Positions 26,544-35,186 of a DNA stretch of 40,754 nt are shown here, one piece after another. The position numbers and the translations under genes are program-made. Where the stretch lies: positions 1 through 40,754 of the forward strand of contig JAPOQG010000098.1 in assembly GCA_026710865.1 (NCBI GenBank). Direction: 5' to 3'. The DNA comes from Acidimicrobiaceae bacterium (GTDB lineage Bacteria > Actinomycetota > Acidimicrobiia > Acidimicrobiales > Aldehydirespiratoraceae). The stretch's first letter is position 1. The number at the start of each line of letters is the position of its first letter. The notes under the pieces are model-generated. The model worked only from the letters and a program-made list of their open reading frames with translations. It did not search any database and was not told where the DNA came from.

Positions 26544-27440
26544 CTAGAACCCGTTGCGGATCAGGACGTCGGCCGCGACCGCTCCGAAGAGCAGCACGAT
26601 GTAGGCGTTCGACCAGCCGAAGAGCCGCATCGACCGGGTCGGGTCCGGACGGCGCAGCACATCGACGGCCAGGCCCAGGAAGCCCGCGCCCAGCACCAGC
26701 GCAGCCATGGCATACAGGACGCCCATCGACGCCACCGGCACCAGGACCAGGGTCAGGGCCCACAGCGCCAGCGTGTAGGCGACGATGCGGCGAGCGGTCG
26801 CTCGCAGACCGGCCACTGCGGGAAGCATCGGCACGTCAGCAGCCTCGTAGTCGCTGCGGTAGCGGATGGCGAGGGCCCAGAAGTGAGGCGGGGTCCAGTA
26901 GAAGATCACCGCGAACAGCACCACCGGGGGCCAGTCGAGCGATCCGGTGACCGCGGTCCAGCCCACGAGCGTCGGCACCGCTCCGGCCGCACCGCCGATC
27001 ACGATGTTGCGGATGGAGGTCCGCTTGAGCCACAGCGAGTAGACGAACACGTAGAACAGGGCGGCCGCGGCGGCCAGTGCGGCCGACAGCAGGTTCACGA
27101 AGGCCCACAGCCACACGAAGGATCCCGCGGTGAGAGCGACCGCGAAGAGGATCGCCTCGGCAGGACGGACCGCGCCGGTGACCAGCGGCCGGTTCCGGGT
27201 CCGGTGCATCAGCCGGTCGATGTCCCGGTCGACGTACATGTTGAGCGCGTTGGCCCCTCCGGCAGCCATCGAACCCCCCACGACGGTGGCCGCCATGAGC
27301 CAGACCGACGGCAGACCCCGCTCGGCCAGAACCATCGAGGGAACCGTGGTGACCAGCAGCAGCTCGACTATGCGGGGCTTCGTCAGCGCGACGAAGGCCG
27401 CTGCGCGGGCGCGGCGGGGCGCGGCCAGAATTCCGGTCAC
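26544..27440 (-). CDS. ctaB: Protoheme IX farnesyltransferase (heme O synthase)
   Basis: A UbiA-family membrane prenyltransferase that adds farnesyl to heme b to make heme O. The 298-residue protein has [20 protein letters not shown], the aspartate-rich prenyl-diphosphate motif [20 protein letters not shown] with [17 protein letters not shown] and [15 protein letters not shown] with the second conserved loop. It is the first gene of the oxidase operon. It is divergent from ctaA, which makes heme A from its product; 93 bases separate the two starts. Confidence 0.94.
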   Translation of the reverse strand: MTGILAAPRRARAAAFVALTKPRIVELLLVTTVPSMVLAERGLPSVWLMAATVVGGSMAAGGANALNMYVDRDIDRLMHRTRNRPLVTGAVRPAEAILFAVALTAGSFVWLWAFVNLLSAALAAAAALFYVFVYSLWLKRTSIRNIVIGGAAGAVPTLVGWTAVTGSLDWPPVVLFAVIFYWTPPHFWALAIRYRSDYEAADVPMLPAVAGLRATARRIVAYTLALWALTLVLVPVASMGVLYAMAALVLGAGFLGLAVDVLRRPDPTRSMRLFGWSNAYIVLLFGAVAADVLIRNGF

Positions 27441-27533
27441 ATCCGCAGGCTACGACGATGAAGCCCGCCTATGACAGCCGAACGGGTTTTCCGACCGATT
27501 CCGCCGCCGAGGATTTGGCCGTACGATCGGAGT

Positions 27534-28448
27534 GTGGCTCCACCCACATACGCCCGGCTCACGCGATTCGCGCTGTGGGCCCTCGCGGCCATCGTGGTGA
27601 CCGGCGCGGCAGTGCGCCTCACCGGCTCGGGCCTGGGATGCGAGGACTGGCCGACCTGCTCCGAGGACCGCTTCGTGGCCGACCTCGAGTACCACGCGCT
27701 GATCGAGTTCCTGAACCGGCTGTTCACCGGGGTGGTGGCCCTCGCGGTGATCGCAGCCGTGCTGGGCTCCTGGGTCCGGCGGCCCAGGCGGCGGGACCTG
27801 GCGGCGCTGTCGCTGGGGCTGGTGGCCGGGGTGCTGGCCCAGGTCGTGCTGGGCGCGCTGCTGGTGAAGACCGAGTTGGACCCCCGCTTCACCATGGGGC
27901 ACTTCCTCCTGTCCATGGTGCTGCTTCTGAACGCGGCCGTCCTCGACGTGCGGGCCCGTCCGGGCGCACCGGAGACGGACGGGAGCCAACGAGCCGACCC
28001 GTGGACCAGGCTCATGCTGCGGGCGGTGCCGGCCGTGGGCGCGGTGCTGCTGGTGACCGGAACCCTCGTCACCGGGGCCGGCCCCCACGCCGGGGACAGC
28101 CGGGCCGAGCGGCTCCCTCTGCTGGTGCAGGAGGCAGCCCGGATCCACGGCATCGTCGCCATGTCCCTGCTGGTGCTGGCGGTCTGGACGTGGTGGCGCC
28201 TGCGCGGCACGGGTGCGCCCGCTCACGCCCGGATGGGCCGGGTGGCGCTCCTGCTCGGCGCGCAGGGCGTGATCGGCTACACGCAGTACTTCACCGGGGT
28301 CCCCGCCCTGCTGGTCGGGATCCACGTCGCGCTGGCCTCGGTCATCTGGATCGAGATCGTCAAGGCCGCCTGCAGGCCGGCCGCAGCGGAGGCGGCCGCG
28401 CCGAGTTGCCGGCCCGATCGGGCGGCCATCGCCGGGGCGAGCCCATGA
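27534..28448 (+). CDS. ctaA: Heme A synthase (COX15/CtaA)
   Basis: It oxidises the C8 methyl of heme O to give heme A for the oxidase. The protein has eight membrane segments. [16 protein letters not shown] near the N-terminus is the family signature with the conserved cysteine pair. Heme-ligand histidines lie in [40 protein letters not shown] and [12 protein letters not shown] chose GTG 27534 ([15 protein letters not shown], 304 residues), because the extra 21 residues from ATG 27471 are not membrane-like; either is possible. The stop overlaps the clpS ATG (ATGA). Confidence 0.9.
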   Translation: MAPPTYARLTRFALWALAAIVVTGAAVRLTGSGLGCEDWPTCSEDRFVADLEYHALIEFLNRLFTGVVALAVIAAVLGSWVRRPRRRDLAALSLGLVAGVLAQVVLGALLVKTELDPRFTMGHFLLSMVLLLNAAVLDVRARPGAPETDGSQRADPWTRLMLRAVPAVGAVLLVTGTLVTGAGPHAGDSRAERLPLLVQEAARIHGIVAMSLLVLAVWTWWRLRGTGAPAHARMGRVALLLGAQGVIGYTQYFTGVPALLVGIHVALASVIWIEIVKAACRPAAAEAAAPSCRPDRAAIAGASP

Positions 28449-28771
28449 CAGCAGCATCCGGAATCGCCGTGCCGTTGTCGATGGCATCGCCGGTGACCGC
28501 TCCGGTGAAGGACCCGGTGGACCAGACCGACCGCCGGCCCGATCTGCCGTGGAAGGTGATCGTGCTCGACGATCCCGTGAATCTGATGTCGTACGTCACG
28601 TACGTGTTCCGCAAGCTGTTCGGCTACTCGCACGCCAAGGCGCACCGCCTGATGATGCAGGTCCACACCGAGGGCCGGGCCGTGGTGGCGTCGGGGCAGA
28701 AGGAGAAGGCCGAGTTCGACGTCTACCGGCTGCACGAGCACGGCCTGTGGGCGATCCTCGAGCAGGATTGA
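28445..28771 (+). CDS. clpS: ATP-dependent Clp protease adaptor ClpS
   Basis: ClpS delivers N-degron substrates to ClpA or ClpC. The 108-residue protein has a 35-residue flexible N-terminal tail, then [21 protein letters not shown], in which the usual Asn of the DDxxN/H pocket is recognisable, and [23 protein letters not shown], followed by [20 protein letters not shown]. The start overlaps the ctaA stop, and the stop overlaps the next start (TGATG). ClpS followed by a DUF2017 gene is common in actinobacteria. Confidence 0.93.
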   Translation: MTAASGIAVPLSMASPVTAPVKDPVDQTDRRPDLPWKVIVLDDPVNLMSYVTYVFRKLFGYSHAKAHRLMMQVHTEGRAVVASGQKEKAEFDVYRLHEHGLWAILEQD

Positions 28772-29259
28772 TGCCGGGCGCGCGATTCAGACCCGGCCGC
28801 GACGGCATCAGGGTGACCCTGCGCGACGACGAGCGCGCCGGCCTGGCCGCGATCCTCGAGCAGTTCCGGCAGCTCCTGCTGGGCGGCAGGGATCCGTCCC
28901 TGCTCCGCTTCCAGCCGCCGGTTCACATCCACGACCGGGAGGCCTCCGAGGAGTTCTGGGAGATGGCGGGGGATTCCCTGCTGCGTCACCGTCTGGAGGC
29001 GATCGACACCGTCGAGGCCGGGCTGGACGGCGCCCCGCTCGACGGCGAGGGGGTGGAAGCCTGGATGCAGACCCTCAACAGCGTGCGGCTCTACCTGGGT
29101 AACACCCTTGAAGTGGGCGCAGCCACCTTCAACCCTCCCCGGGAGGACGACCAGCCCCGGGAGGCGGCCAGGTACGTTCTCTACGAGTGGCTCGGCGGCC
29201 TGCTCGACCAGCTCGTGACGGTGGCGGCCGGGACCCTCCCGCCGGGCATGGACGACTGA
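28771..29259 (+). CDS. DUF2017 family protein
   Basis: A 162-residue, mostly helical acidic protein of the DUF2017 family: RVTLRDDERAGLAAILEQFRQLL near the start, EEFWEMAGDSLLRHRLEAIDTVEAGL in the middle, and WMQTLNSVRLYLGNTLEV followed by YVLYEWLGGLLDQLV, where conserved Trp and Asn are visible. The function is unknown. Regular linkage to clpS suggests a role around Clp proteolysis. Its start overlaps the clpS stop and the Rieske gene starts three bases after its stop. Confidence 0.85.
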   Translation: MPGARFRPGRDGIRVTLRDDERAGLAAILEQFRQLLLGGRDPSLLRFQPPVHIHDREASEEFWEMAGDSLLRHRLEAIDTVEAGLDGAPLDGEGVEAWMQTLNSVRLYLGNTLEVGAATFNPPREDDQPREAARYVLYEWLGGLLDQLVTVAAGTLPPGMDD

Positions 29260-29262
29260 CGC

Positions 29263-30357
29263 ATGGAGCCCACGAACACGCCGCTGGCGTCGGCCTTTCC
29301 CGAGGGCTGGTACCTCGTCGCAAGCCGAAGGGACCTGGAGAAGGCCGGGATCGTCCGCAAGACCTGGATGGGCACTGAGATCGTCGCCTGGTCCGGTGAT
29401 GACGGGAGCGTCTGCGTAGCCGAGGCCTATTGCCCGCACCTGGGTTCCGACATGGGGCCCTCGGTCGGGGGGAGCGTGCGCGACGGCCGTCTCGTCTGTC
29501 CCTTCCATGGCTTCGAGTACGACACCGGCGGACAGTGCGTCGCCACCCCCTTCGCCCCCGCACCGAGGGCGGCGCGGCTGCGGGTCTTCGAGTCCCGCCA
29601 GATCGCCGGCCTGGTGTTCGCCTGGTGGGGCATCGGTGGACGGCGACCGCAGTGGCACCTGCCCGAACAGGAGCCGGACCAGACCGGCTGGAGCGGCCTG
29701 CACATCTGGACCTCGCGTTTTGCCGGCCATCCCCAGGAGACCACGGAGAACTCGGTGGATCTGGCCCACCTGCGCTACGTCCACGGCTACGACAACGTGA
29801 GCCGCGTCGGGTCGATGTCGGTGGACGGGCACGTTCTCTCGAGCGACTTCGACTTCACCACCACCCGGAGGATCGCCCGATTCGCCTCGACCAAGCTCAA
29901 GGTGTCCGCCCGCACGCTTGTCTCGGGTCTGGGCTACTCGTTCGTGGAGGTGCGCGAGCACACCATCGGCCTGGACATGCGCCTGTGGATACTGGCGACG
30001 CCCGTCGACGGCGCGCTCATCGACCTGGCGGTGGTGTTGCAGACCGGGGAGATACGCAACCCGAGCCGCTGGATCGCGGGTCTGGGGTTCCTCCCGGTGA
30101 GGCTGCGCGCCCCCGTCATCAACAGGATCATGGCGTCCTTCGAGCGGCGGGACGTACTGCAGGACGTGCCGATCTGGAGCACCAAGAGCTACCGGTCCCG
30201 CCCGCGCCTGGCCCGCTCCGACGGCGAGATCATGCAGTACCGCTCCTACTGCGCCCAGTTCTATCCCGACCTGCCGGCCGAGGCCGGCGGCGCCGAGACC
30301 GTGGTCGACCTGCGCCCGGCAGCCGACGGGCAGAGGGCCATCGAGCGCCGCGCATGA
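29263..30357 (+). CDS. Rieske non-heme iron oxygenase (KshA/DAF-36-like)
   Basis: A 364-residue oxygenase. The Rieske cluster motif is CPHLG (C57, H59) with CPFHGF (C79, H82). The mononuclear iron site follows the pattern ENSVDLAHLRYVHGY (D166, H169, H174). The ENSVDLAH form resembles cholesterol 7-desaturase (DAF-36/Neverland) and the steroid hydroxylase KshA, though similarity by eye cannot separate these from other Rieske oxygenases. A ferredoxin reductase is needed, and none is in the window. The hydrophobic stretch GLVFAWWGIGG lies in the Rieske domain. It begins three bases after DUF2017, so it may share that transcript; an RND transporter follows after 73 bases. Confidence 0.85.
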   Translation: MEPTNTPLASAFPEGWYLVASRRDLEKAGIVRKTWMGTEIVAWSGDDGSVCVAEAYCPHLGSDMGPSVGGSVRDGRLVCPFHGFEYDTGGQCVATPFAPAPRAARLRVFESRQIAGLVFAWWGIGGRRPQWHLPEQEPDQTGWSGLHIWTSRFAGHPQETTENSVDLAHLRYVHGYDNVSRVGSMSVDGHVLSSDFDFTTTRRIARFASTKLKVSARTLVSGLGYSFVEVREHTIGLDMRLWILATPVDGALIDLAVVLQTGEIRNPSRWIAGLGFLPVRLRAPVINRIMASFERRDVLQDVPIWSTKSYRSRPRLARSDGEIMQYRSYCAQFYPDLPAEAGGAETVVDLRPAADGQRAIERRA

Positions 30358-30430
30358 CCTCGAGACGCTCATCGGCGACCCAGAGGAGCCGTCAGAGGCC
30401 GTCTCGGCCGGGAAGGTACAGTGACGGGCC

Positions 30431-32914
30431 ATGAGCCGCCTGCTCGACCGGTTCAGCCGGCTGGTCACGGCCCGCCCGGCCATCACGATCCTCGTCCTCA
30501 TCCTCCTCACCGTCGTGCTGGCCGCGGGAGCTGCCCGGCGCGCGCCGCCCACCGAGGGAAACTCCGTGGAGTTCCTCCCACCCGGCAGCGCCGTCGCCAC
30601 CACGCTGGCCGAGCTCGACGAGCTCTTCGGGGAGTCCAGCGACGTCAGCGTGGCGACCCTGGTCTTCCGCGGCGAGGCGCTCTCGCCCGGCGGGCTCGCC
30701 CAGATGGACGCCCTGCTCGACGAGATCGAGAGCGACGCGGGCGTGGGCGGGCTGCTGGCGCTGGCCGACCCGGTCATCGCACCCTCGCTGGTGGTCCAGG
30801 CCGCCGGACTCGACCCGGCCGCGGCCACCCAGGCAGGGATCGACGCCGTCCGCAGCGTTCCCGAGATCGGCGGGGCACTGGGCGCGATGACCGGAACCGA
30901 CACGGACGGAACGCAGGTCGCGGTGGCCACCGTCCGTCTGAGCAACACCGGCGACGAGAGAGTCTGGGACGCCGAGCGGACCATCAACGATCTGGCCGCA
31001 GCCAGCGACGGCCCGCTGAGCGTGAGCAGCGTGTCGCCGATCGTGATCGAGGACGAGTACAAGTACGCCACCGAGACGGGGATGGCACCCCTGATCGGGC
31101 TGGCACTGCTGCTGATCGCAGGGCTGATCCTGCTCTTCATGCGCACGCTCTCGGACCTGCTGCTCACCCTCGCCGGCCTGCTCCTCTCGGTGAGCTGGAT
31201 CGTCGGGGCGGAGGGTTGGCTCGGGCCGAACGGGCTGGGCTGGATCGGTCCCCCGAGCTCGGTCTCGACGATGGTGCCGATCATCGTGATCAGCCTCACG
31301 GTCGACTACGCGATCCAGGCCGTCTCGCACTACCGCGAGCGGCGGCTCGACGGCGAGCCGGTGCTCGAGGCGGTCCGGACGGGACTGCACAACGTCGGCG
31401 TCCCCATCGTGCTGGCCGCGGTCACCACCATCGCCAGCTTCCTGTCGATCCTGTTCTCCCCGATCGGCGTGATCGGCGACTTCGGAGTCGTCGCCGCGCT
31501 GGGCGTGGCATTGAGCCTGATCGTGATGCTGTCGCTGATCCCGGCCGGACGGACGATCATCGACCGGCGGCGCGAGGCACGCGGCAGGCTGAAGGAGCCG
31601 CGGCCGGTCTCGGGCGCGCTGCCCGGCATCGAACGGGCGGCCGAGATGTTCGGGACGGCGGTGGCCCGCCGGCCGGCCCCCTACCTGATCGCCGTGCTGG
31701 CCGTGACAGTCGCATTCGGGTTCGCGGCCACGGGACTCCACTCGGTGTTCAGCATCCGCGACGTCCTGCCCCGGGGCGGGACCGTGCTGAACGACATGGA
31801 GACCCTCGAAGCAGCCGTCGGCGGCTCGACCGAGCAGGCTCGCATCCTCGTGAAGGCCGAGGCGACCGAGACCCGCACGCTGCTGAATGTGAGGGATCTC
31901 ACCAACGCCTTCGAGGACGGGCAGCGCCGCCCGCAGGCGGCTGCCGGGCCGATGGAGGCAACGTACGAGTCGCTGGCGCGCGACTGGACCCACGACAGCT
32001 CCGAGCCCGGCGACGACTACGACCCCGGCCTCGCCGCGCTCTTCGAGGAAGCCTCCGCCGGCGTCCAACTCGACCCGGTGCTGATGCAGGAGTTCCTCGA
32101 CCGGCTCGAGGCGATGGAACCCGCCCTGGCCCACGTTCTGGTCAACAATCCGGACGGGACGGACGCCATCCTGCTCCAGTTCCCGACCTACACCGACGAT
32201 CCCCGGGCGACCGCGGTCCTCCAGGAGGAGATCGAGGCCCTCTGGACCGGCGACGACGACGCCATCACCGCGACCGCCGAGAGCATCCTGGCGGTCGCGG
32301 TCACCGACCAGATCACCGACGGGCAGACAGAGTCGATCAGCACCACCGTCGCGGTCGCCCTCGGCATCCTGGCAATCTTCTTCTGGGTGACGCTGCGCCG
32401 GCCCACGCTGGCCGTCATCGCGGTCGGGCCGATCGTGCTCGTCCTCATCTGGGTCCTGGGCACGATGGCCCTGCTGGACATCCCCTACTCGCTGATCACC
32501 TCGATCATCACCGCGCTGTCGATCGGGATCGGCGTGGACTACACCATCCACGTGATCCATCGCTACCGCGAGGAGTTCGCCCAAGTGCGCAGGCCGGAGA
32601 CGGCCGCGATCCGGACCCTCGCGACCACCGGGTCGGCGCTGCTGGGCTCCGCGCTCACGACCGCGTTCGGATTCGGCGTGCTGGCCTTCTCGCCGCTGGA
32701 CGGGTCCCGGCAGTTCGGCATCACCGCGGCCATAACGATCGGGTACTCGCTGCTCGTCGCGGTCCTGGTGGTCCCGCCGGCGATGACCGTGTGGGGCGCC
32801 TACGAGAACATGCGCCTGCGATCGACGGTCCAGCGCCTGTGGGACGACATCGACGTGGCGGCCGAGGAGGTCTATCAGCGCCACGCCCAGGAGCCGGGCG
32901 CGTCAGACGGGTAG
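30431..32914 (+). CDS. RND/MMPL-type transporter (HAE3-like)
   Basis: A single-chain RND-superfamily transporter of 827 residues with two repeats of one plus five membrane helices and two large external loops (about residues 35-215 and 430-635). Typical stretches are ISLTVDYAIQAVSHYRERR in the first half and ITALSIGIGVDYTIHVIHRYREEF in the second, then GSALLGSALTTAFGFGVL. Relatives export lipids, hopanoids or other hydrophobic molecules. Its last 12 bases overlap the convergent GPP34-P450 gene. A degraded copy of its 3' end lies at 36715-36822 in the same arrangement beside the second GPP34-P450 gene. Confidence 0.9.
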   Translation: MSRLLDRFSRLVTARPAITILVLILLTVVLAAGAARRAPPTEGNSVEFLPPGSAVATTLAELDELFGESSDVSVATLVFRGEALSPGGLAQMDALLDEIESDAGVGGLLALADPVIAPSLVVQAAGLDPAAATQAGIDAVRSVPEIGGALGAMTGTDTDGTQVAVATVRLSNTGDERVWDAERTINDLAAASDGPLSVSSVSPIVIEDEYKYATETGMAPLIGLALLLIAGLILLFMRTLSDLLLTLAGLLLSVSWIVGAEGWLGPNGLGWIGPPSSVSTMVPIIVISLTVDYAIQAVSHYRERRLDGEPVLEAVRTGLHNVGVPIVLAAVTTIASFLSILFSPIGVIGDFGVVAALGVALSLIVMLSLIPAGRTIIDRRREARGRLKEPRPVSGALPGIERAAEMFGTAVARRPAPYLIAVLAVTVAFGFAATGLHSVFSIRDVLPRGGTVLNDMETLEAAVGGSTEQARILVKAEATETRTLLNVRDLTNAFEDGQRRPQAAAGPMEATYESLARDWTHDSSEPGDDYDPGLAALFEEASAGVQLDPVLMQEFLDRLEAMEPALAHVLVNNPDGTDAILLQFPTYTDDPRATAVLQEEIEALWTGDDDAITATAESILAVAVTDQITDGQTESISTTVAVALGILAIFFWVTLRRPTLAVIAVGPIVLVLIWVLGTMALLDIPYSLITSIITALSIGIGVDYTIHVIHRYREEFAQVRRPETAAIRTLATTGSALLGSALTTAFGFGVLAFSPLDGSRQFGITAAITIGYSLLVAVLVVPPAMTVWGAYENMRLRSTVQRLWDDIDVAAEEVYQRHAQEPGASDG

Positions 32915-34927
32915 CTCGCGCCTCTTCTCGGAGATGCGGAACTTCAGCCTCCTGCTCGGTGACATCGACGGGAACGGGCTGATCCTGAATTTGTAGTTCT
33001 TGGGGGCGATCTCGAGCTTGAAGTAGTGCGCCATCATCAGCAGGTTGGTGGTCAAGTACAGTTCCGTCAACCGGGAGCCGAGGCAGGTGTGGGTGCCCAA
33101 GCCGTACGGGGCGTACCCGCTGCCCAGGTGTTCCTTGCGGGGAGCCTTGTAGCGGTCGATGTCGAACTTGTAGGGATCGGGGAAGAGATCCTCCATGTAG
33201 TGCGTGGCTGTCGTCACGATGAAGACCCGAACGCCCTCGGGCAGTTCGTAGCCCTCCACCTCGCACGCATTCGCAACGTTCCGGAGCGACAGCGGGACGA
33301 TCGGGTACATGCGCATCACTTCCATGATGAAGCGGCGAGTGACGTCGGTCCCCGGCCCGGTGAGTGCCTCGCCGTCCGGATCGCCGTCGGCGAACAGGGC
33401 ATCGGCCTCAGCGCGGATCCTCTCGTGGAACTCCGGCCGCGACACCATGGCGTGTGCGATGAAGCTGAGTTGGTCTCCGACGTACATGCTGGCGATCAGC
33501 GGTGCCGACAGCACGAACCGCAGATTCGACTCCGGGAGGAACTGCCGATCATTCGCATGCATGGTCAGCAAGTCGTCCACAAGATCCCGAGGACATCCAG
33601 CCCGCTGGGCGGGGGTATGGACCCTGAGGACCCGATCCACCACCTCACCGACCAGCTTCGCCCGGCGCCTCATGCCCGGGGTCTTCAGCATGAACTTGGG
33701 AAGAGTCCTGCCGATGTGCGTCTTGAGGGCGCGATCCTTGAACTTGTGCATGTCGTCGACGATGTCCTGCGAATCGATGCTGACAAGGAGCGGCGACATC
33801 ACCGAGTTGACCAGTTTCCGGCACATTCCCACCGCGGGGAGCCTCTCTCCGACATGCCAGGTCGACATCTCGTTCCGCGCGTGGGCGTAGAAGTCGTCCA
33901 ACTGCTCCGCCAGCCTGCTACGCGAGTAGGCGGGCTGGATGGACTTCCGGTACCGGAAGTGGTCGGCGCCATCGAGCGCGGGCAGCAGTCCCACTCCGCC
34001 GTAGACCTTCTCGAAGTCCTCCAGATAGTCCCTGGCTCTCAGGTGCGTGCGGCCATGCCGATGCACCCAGTGATTCGTCTCGGGCCCTACGAGACAGACC
34101 ATGTTGTCCGCGATCGGCGGCCGGATCTCGAACACCGGGCCGTACTCCGCGTGGAGTTCGGCGAACACCGCAGGGAGGTTGCCGGCGCGAACGTTCTTGC
34201 TGCGAAGCAGCTTCCGCAGCTTGACGACGGGAATCTGCTTGCTCAGGGCGGATCGCCGGAACAGTGGCCCAGCGATGTTGTGGCCGACCGCTTCGGCGAT
34301 GGCCCGCCCGATCAGGTCCATCCTGCAGATGTCCTCGACACGCTGCTCGGACTCCTCGTCGAGCTCGAAGATGAACCGCAGGACGTCGCAGGTGTCGATG
34401 AGACAGATGATGATGACGTCTCTCGGGTCCGGGATCTCGTTGTTGAAGATGGCCCGGCTGATGCGGGTCTTGACGAACTCGACGGCGGTGCCCACCTCGG
34501 ATCCCGTGTGGGCTCCCATCCGCCAGGCGGATCCGGCCAGCGACCAGAAGTCGCCGTCGTGATGCTGCAGGATCTTCAGGTCGCACAAGCGGGCCAGCGT
34601 CAGGTCGATGATCGACTCCGCCTCGGGGGCGAGCCGCTCGATCCAGTAGTGGGCGCTGCGTCGACTCTTCTCAGCCGCGATCGTGTAGAGGACGGGGTCG
34701 AGCGCGGGATCGCCGGTCGCGGTCCCGTCCAGAAGGATCAGAGACTCCATGTCCGTGTCGATCCGAGACAGGAGCGACAGCTCGGCGAGGGCCGCACCGA
34801 CGACGGCGCAGTTCAGGTTCCAGCCCGCAACCTGGCGGAAGTAGCCGCTCTCCTCGTTGAGGAGCGTCAGGACGAGCTCGTCGATGAGAGTCAACGACCT
34901 GGTCATCACGCCGCTTGCCGAGGTCAT
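32903..34927 (-). CDS. GPP34-cytochrome P450 fusion protein, copy 1
   Basis: A 674-residue two-domain protein. Residues about 8-225 match the GPP34 (GOLPH3/Vps74-like) family: LTLIDELVLTLLNEESGYF, AVVGAALAELSLLSRID, TATGDPALDP, and IPDPRDVIIICLIDTCDVL. GOLPH3 binds phosphatidylinositol 4-phosphate on membranes. Residues about 230-674 are a cytochrome P450: YGPVFEIRP, DGADHFRYRKS, the ExxR helix EVMRMYP, FPDPYKFDIDRY and heme loop YGLGTHTCLG with Cys615. The I-helix has ASMYVG instead of AGxDTT, and the heme-loop Phe is Tyr. No membrane helix is visible, so the GPP34 part may serve as membrane anchor (inference). I chose ATG 34927 by alignment with copy 2. It has no clear Shine-Dalgarno and may be leaderless behind TAGAGT. 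Confidence 0.88.
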   Translation of the reverse strand: MTSASGVMTRSLTLIDELVLTLLNEESGYFRQVAGWNLNCAVVGAALAELSLLSRIDTDMESLILLDGTATGDPALDPVLYTIAAEKSRRSAHYWIERLAPEAESIIDLTLARLCDLKILQHHDGDFWSLAGSAWRMGAHTGSEVGTAVEFVKTRISRAIFNNEIPDPRDVIIICLIDTCDVLRFIFELDEESEQRVEDICRMDLIGRAIAEAVGHNIAGPLFRRSALSKQIPVVKLRKLLRSKNVRAGNLPAVFAELHAEYGPVFEIRPPIADNMVCLVGPETNHWVHRHGRTHLRARDYLEDFEKVYGGVGLLPALDGADHFRYRKSIQPAYSRSRLAEQLDDFYAHARNEMSTWHVGERLPAVGMCRKLVNSVMSPLLVSIDSQDIVDDMHKFKDRALKTHIGRTLPKFMLKTPGMRRRAKLVGEVVDRVLRVHTPAQRAGCPRDLVDDLLTMHANDRQFLPESNLRFVLSAPLIASMYVGDQLSFIAHAMVSRPEFHERIRAEADALFADGDPDGEALTGPGTDVTRRFIMEVMRMYPIVPLSLRNVANACEVEGYELPEGVRVFIVTTATHYMEDLFPDPYKFDIDRYKAPRKEHLGSGYAPYGLGTHTCLGSRLTELYLTTNLLMMAHYFKLEIAPKNYKFRISPFPSMSPSRRLKFRISEKRRELPV

Positions 34928-34936
34928 GAGACCTGA

Positions 34937-35059
34937 CTCTACGCGCCGCAATCGGCCGATGGGTAGTCGTTTCTAACACTGCGGACAACAGCGACGGGCC
35001 CTCCCCGAGTCCGCTACCCGGCCCGCCGCAGGGGGCCGGTAGGCTGGGCCGGTCGGCGA
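34937..35059. repeat. Upstream block of copy 1, duplicated at 38873-38996
   Basis: These 123 bases recur upstream of the second GPP34-P450 gene with about three differences. They hold a TAGAGT -10-like hexamer on the minus strand, the perfect palindrome atcggccgat (34951-34960) and a hairpin ctacccggccc/gggggccggtag. The remaining bases up to the AAA gene at 35187 show no gene. Confidence 0.75.
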
Positions 35060-35186
35060 CGACCACGCCGCGGACCCGTCGGCGGGCACGCTGTGCAGCG
35101 TGTCGGCCACGATCACCCGCCGACACTCGTCCCCGAAAGCCCGGGGTCGAGGCCTCGGACCCTCTCGGCCGGCCGAACGCCCGGGG

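Noticed and set aside
28723-31299. 858-aa minus-strand ORF opposite clpS, DUF2017, Rieske and RND genes
   Set aside because: A GC-rich shadow frame: the composition is Ala/Gly/Arg/Ser/Pro-rich with no motif, and four well-supported genes lie on the other strand.
30392-32884. 830-aa minus-strand and 853-aa plus-strand ORFs over the RND gene
   Set aside because: Low-complexity Arg/Gly/Asp/His/Gln-rich translations; the 827-aa frame has the transporter motifs and membrane helices.
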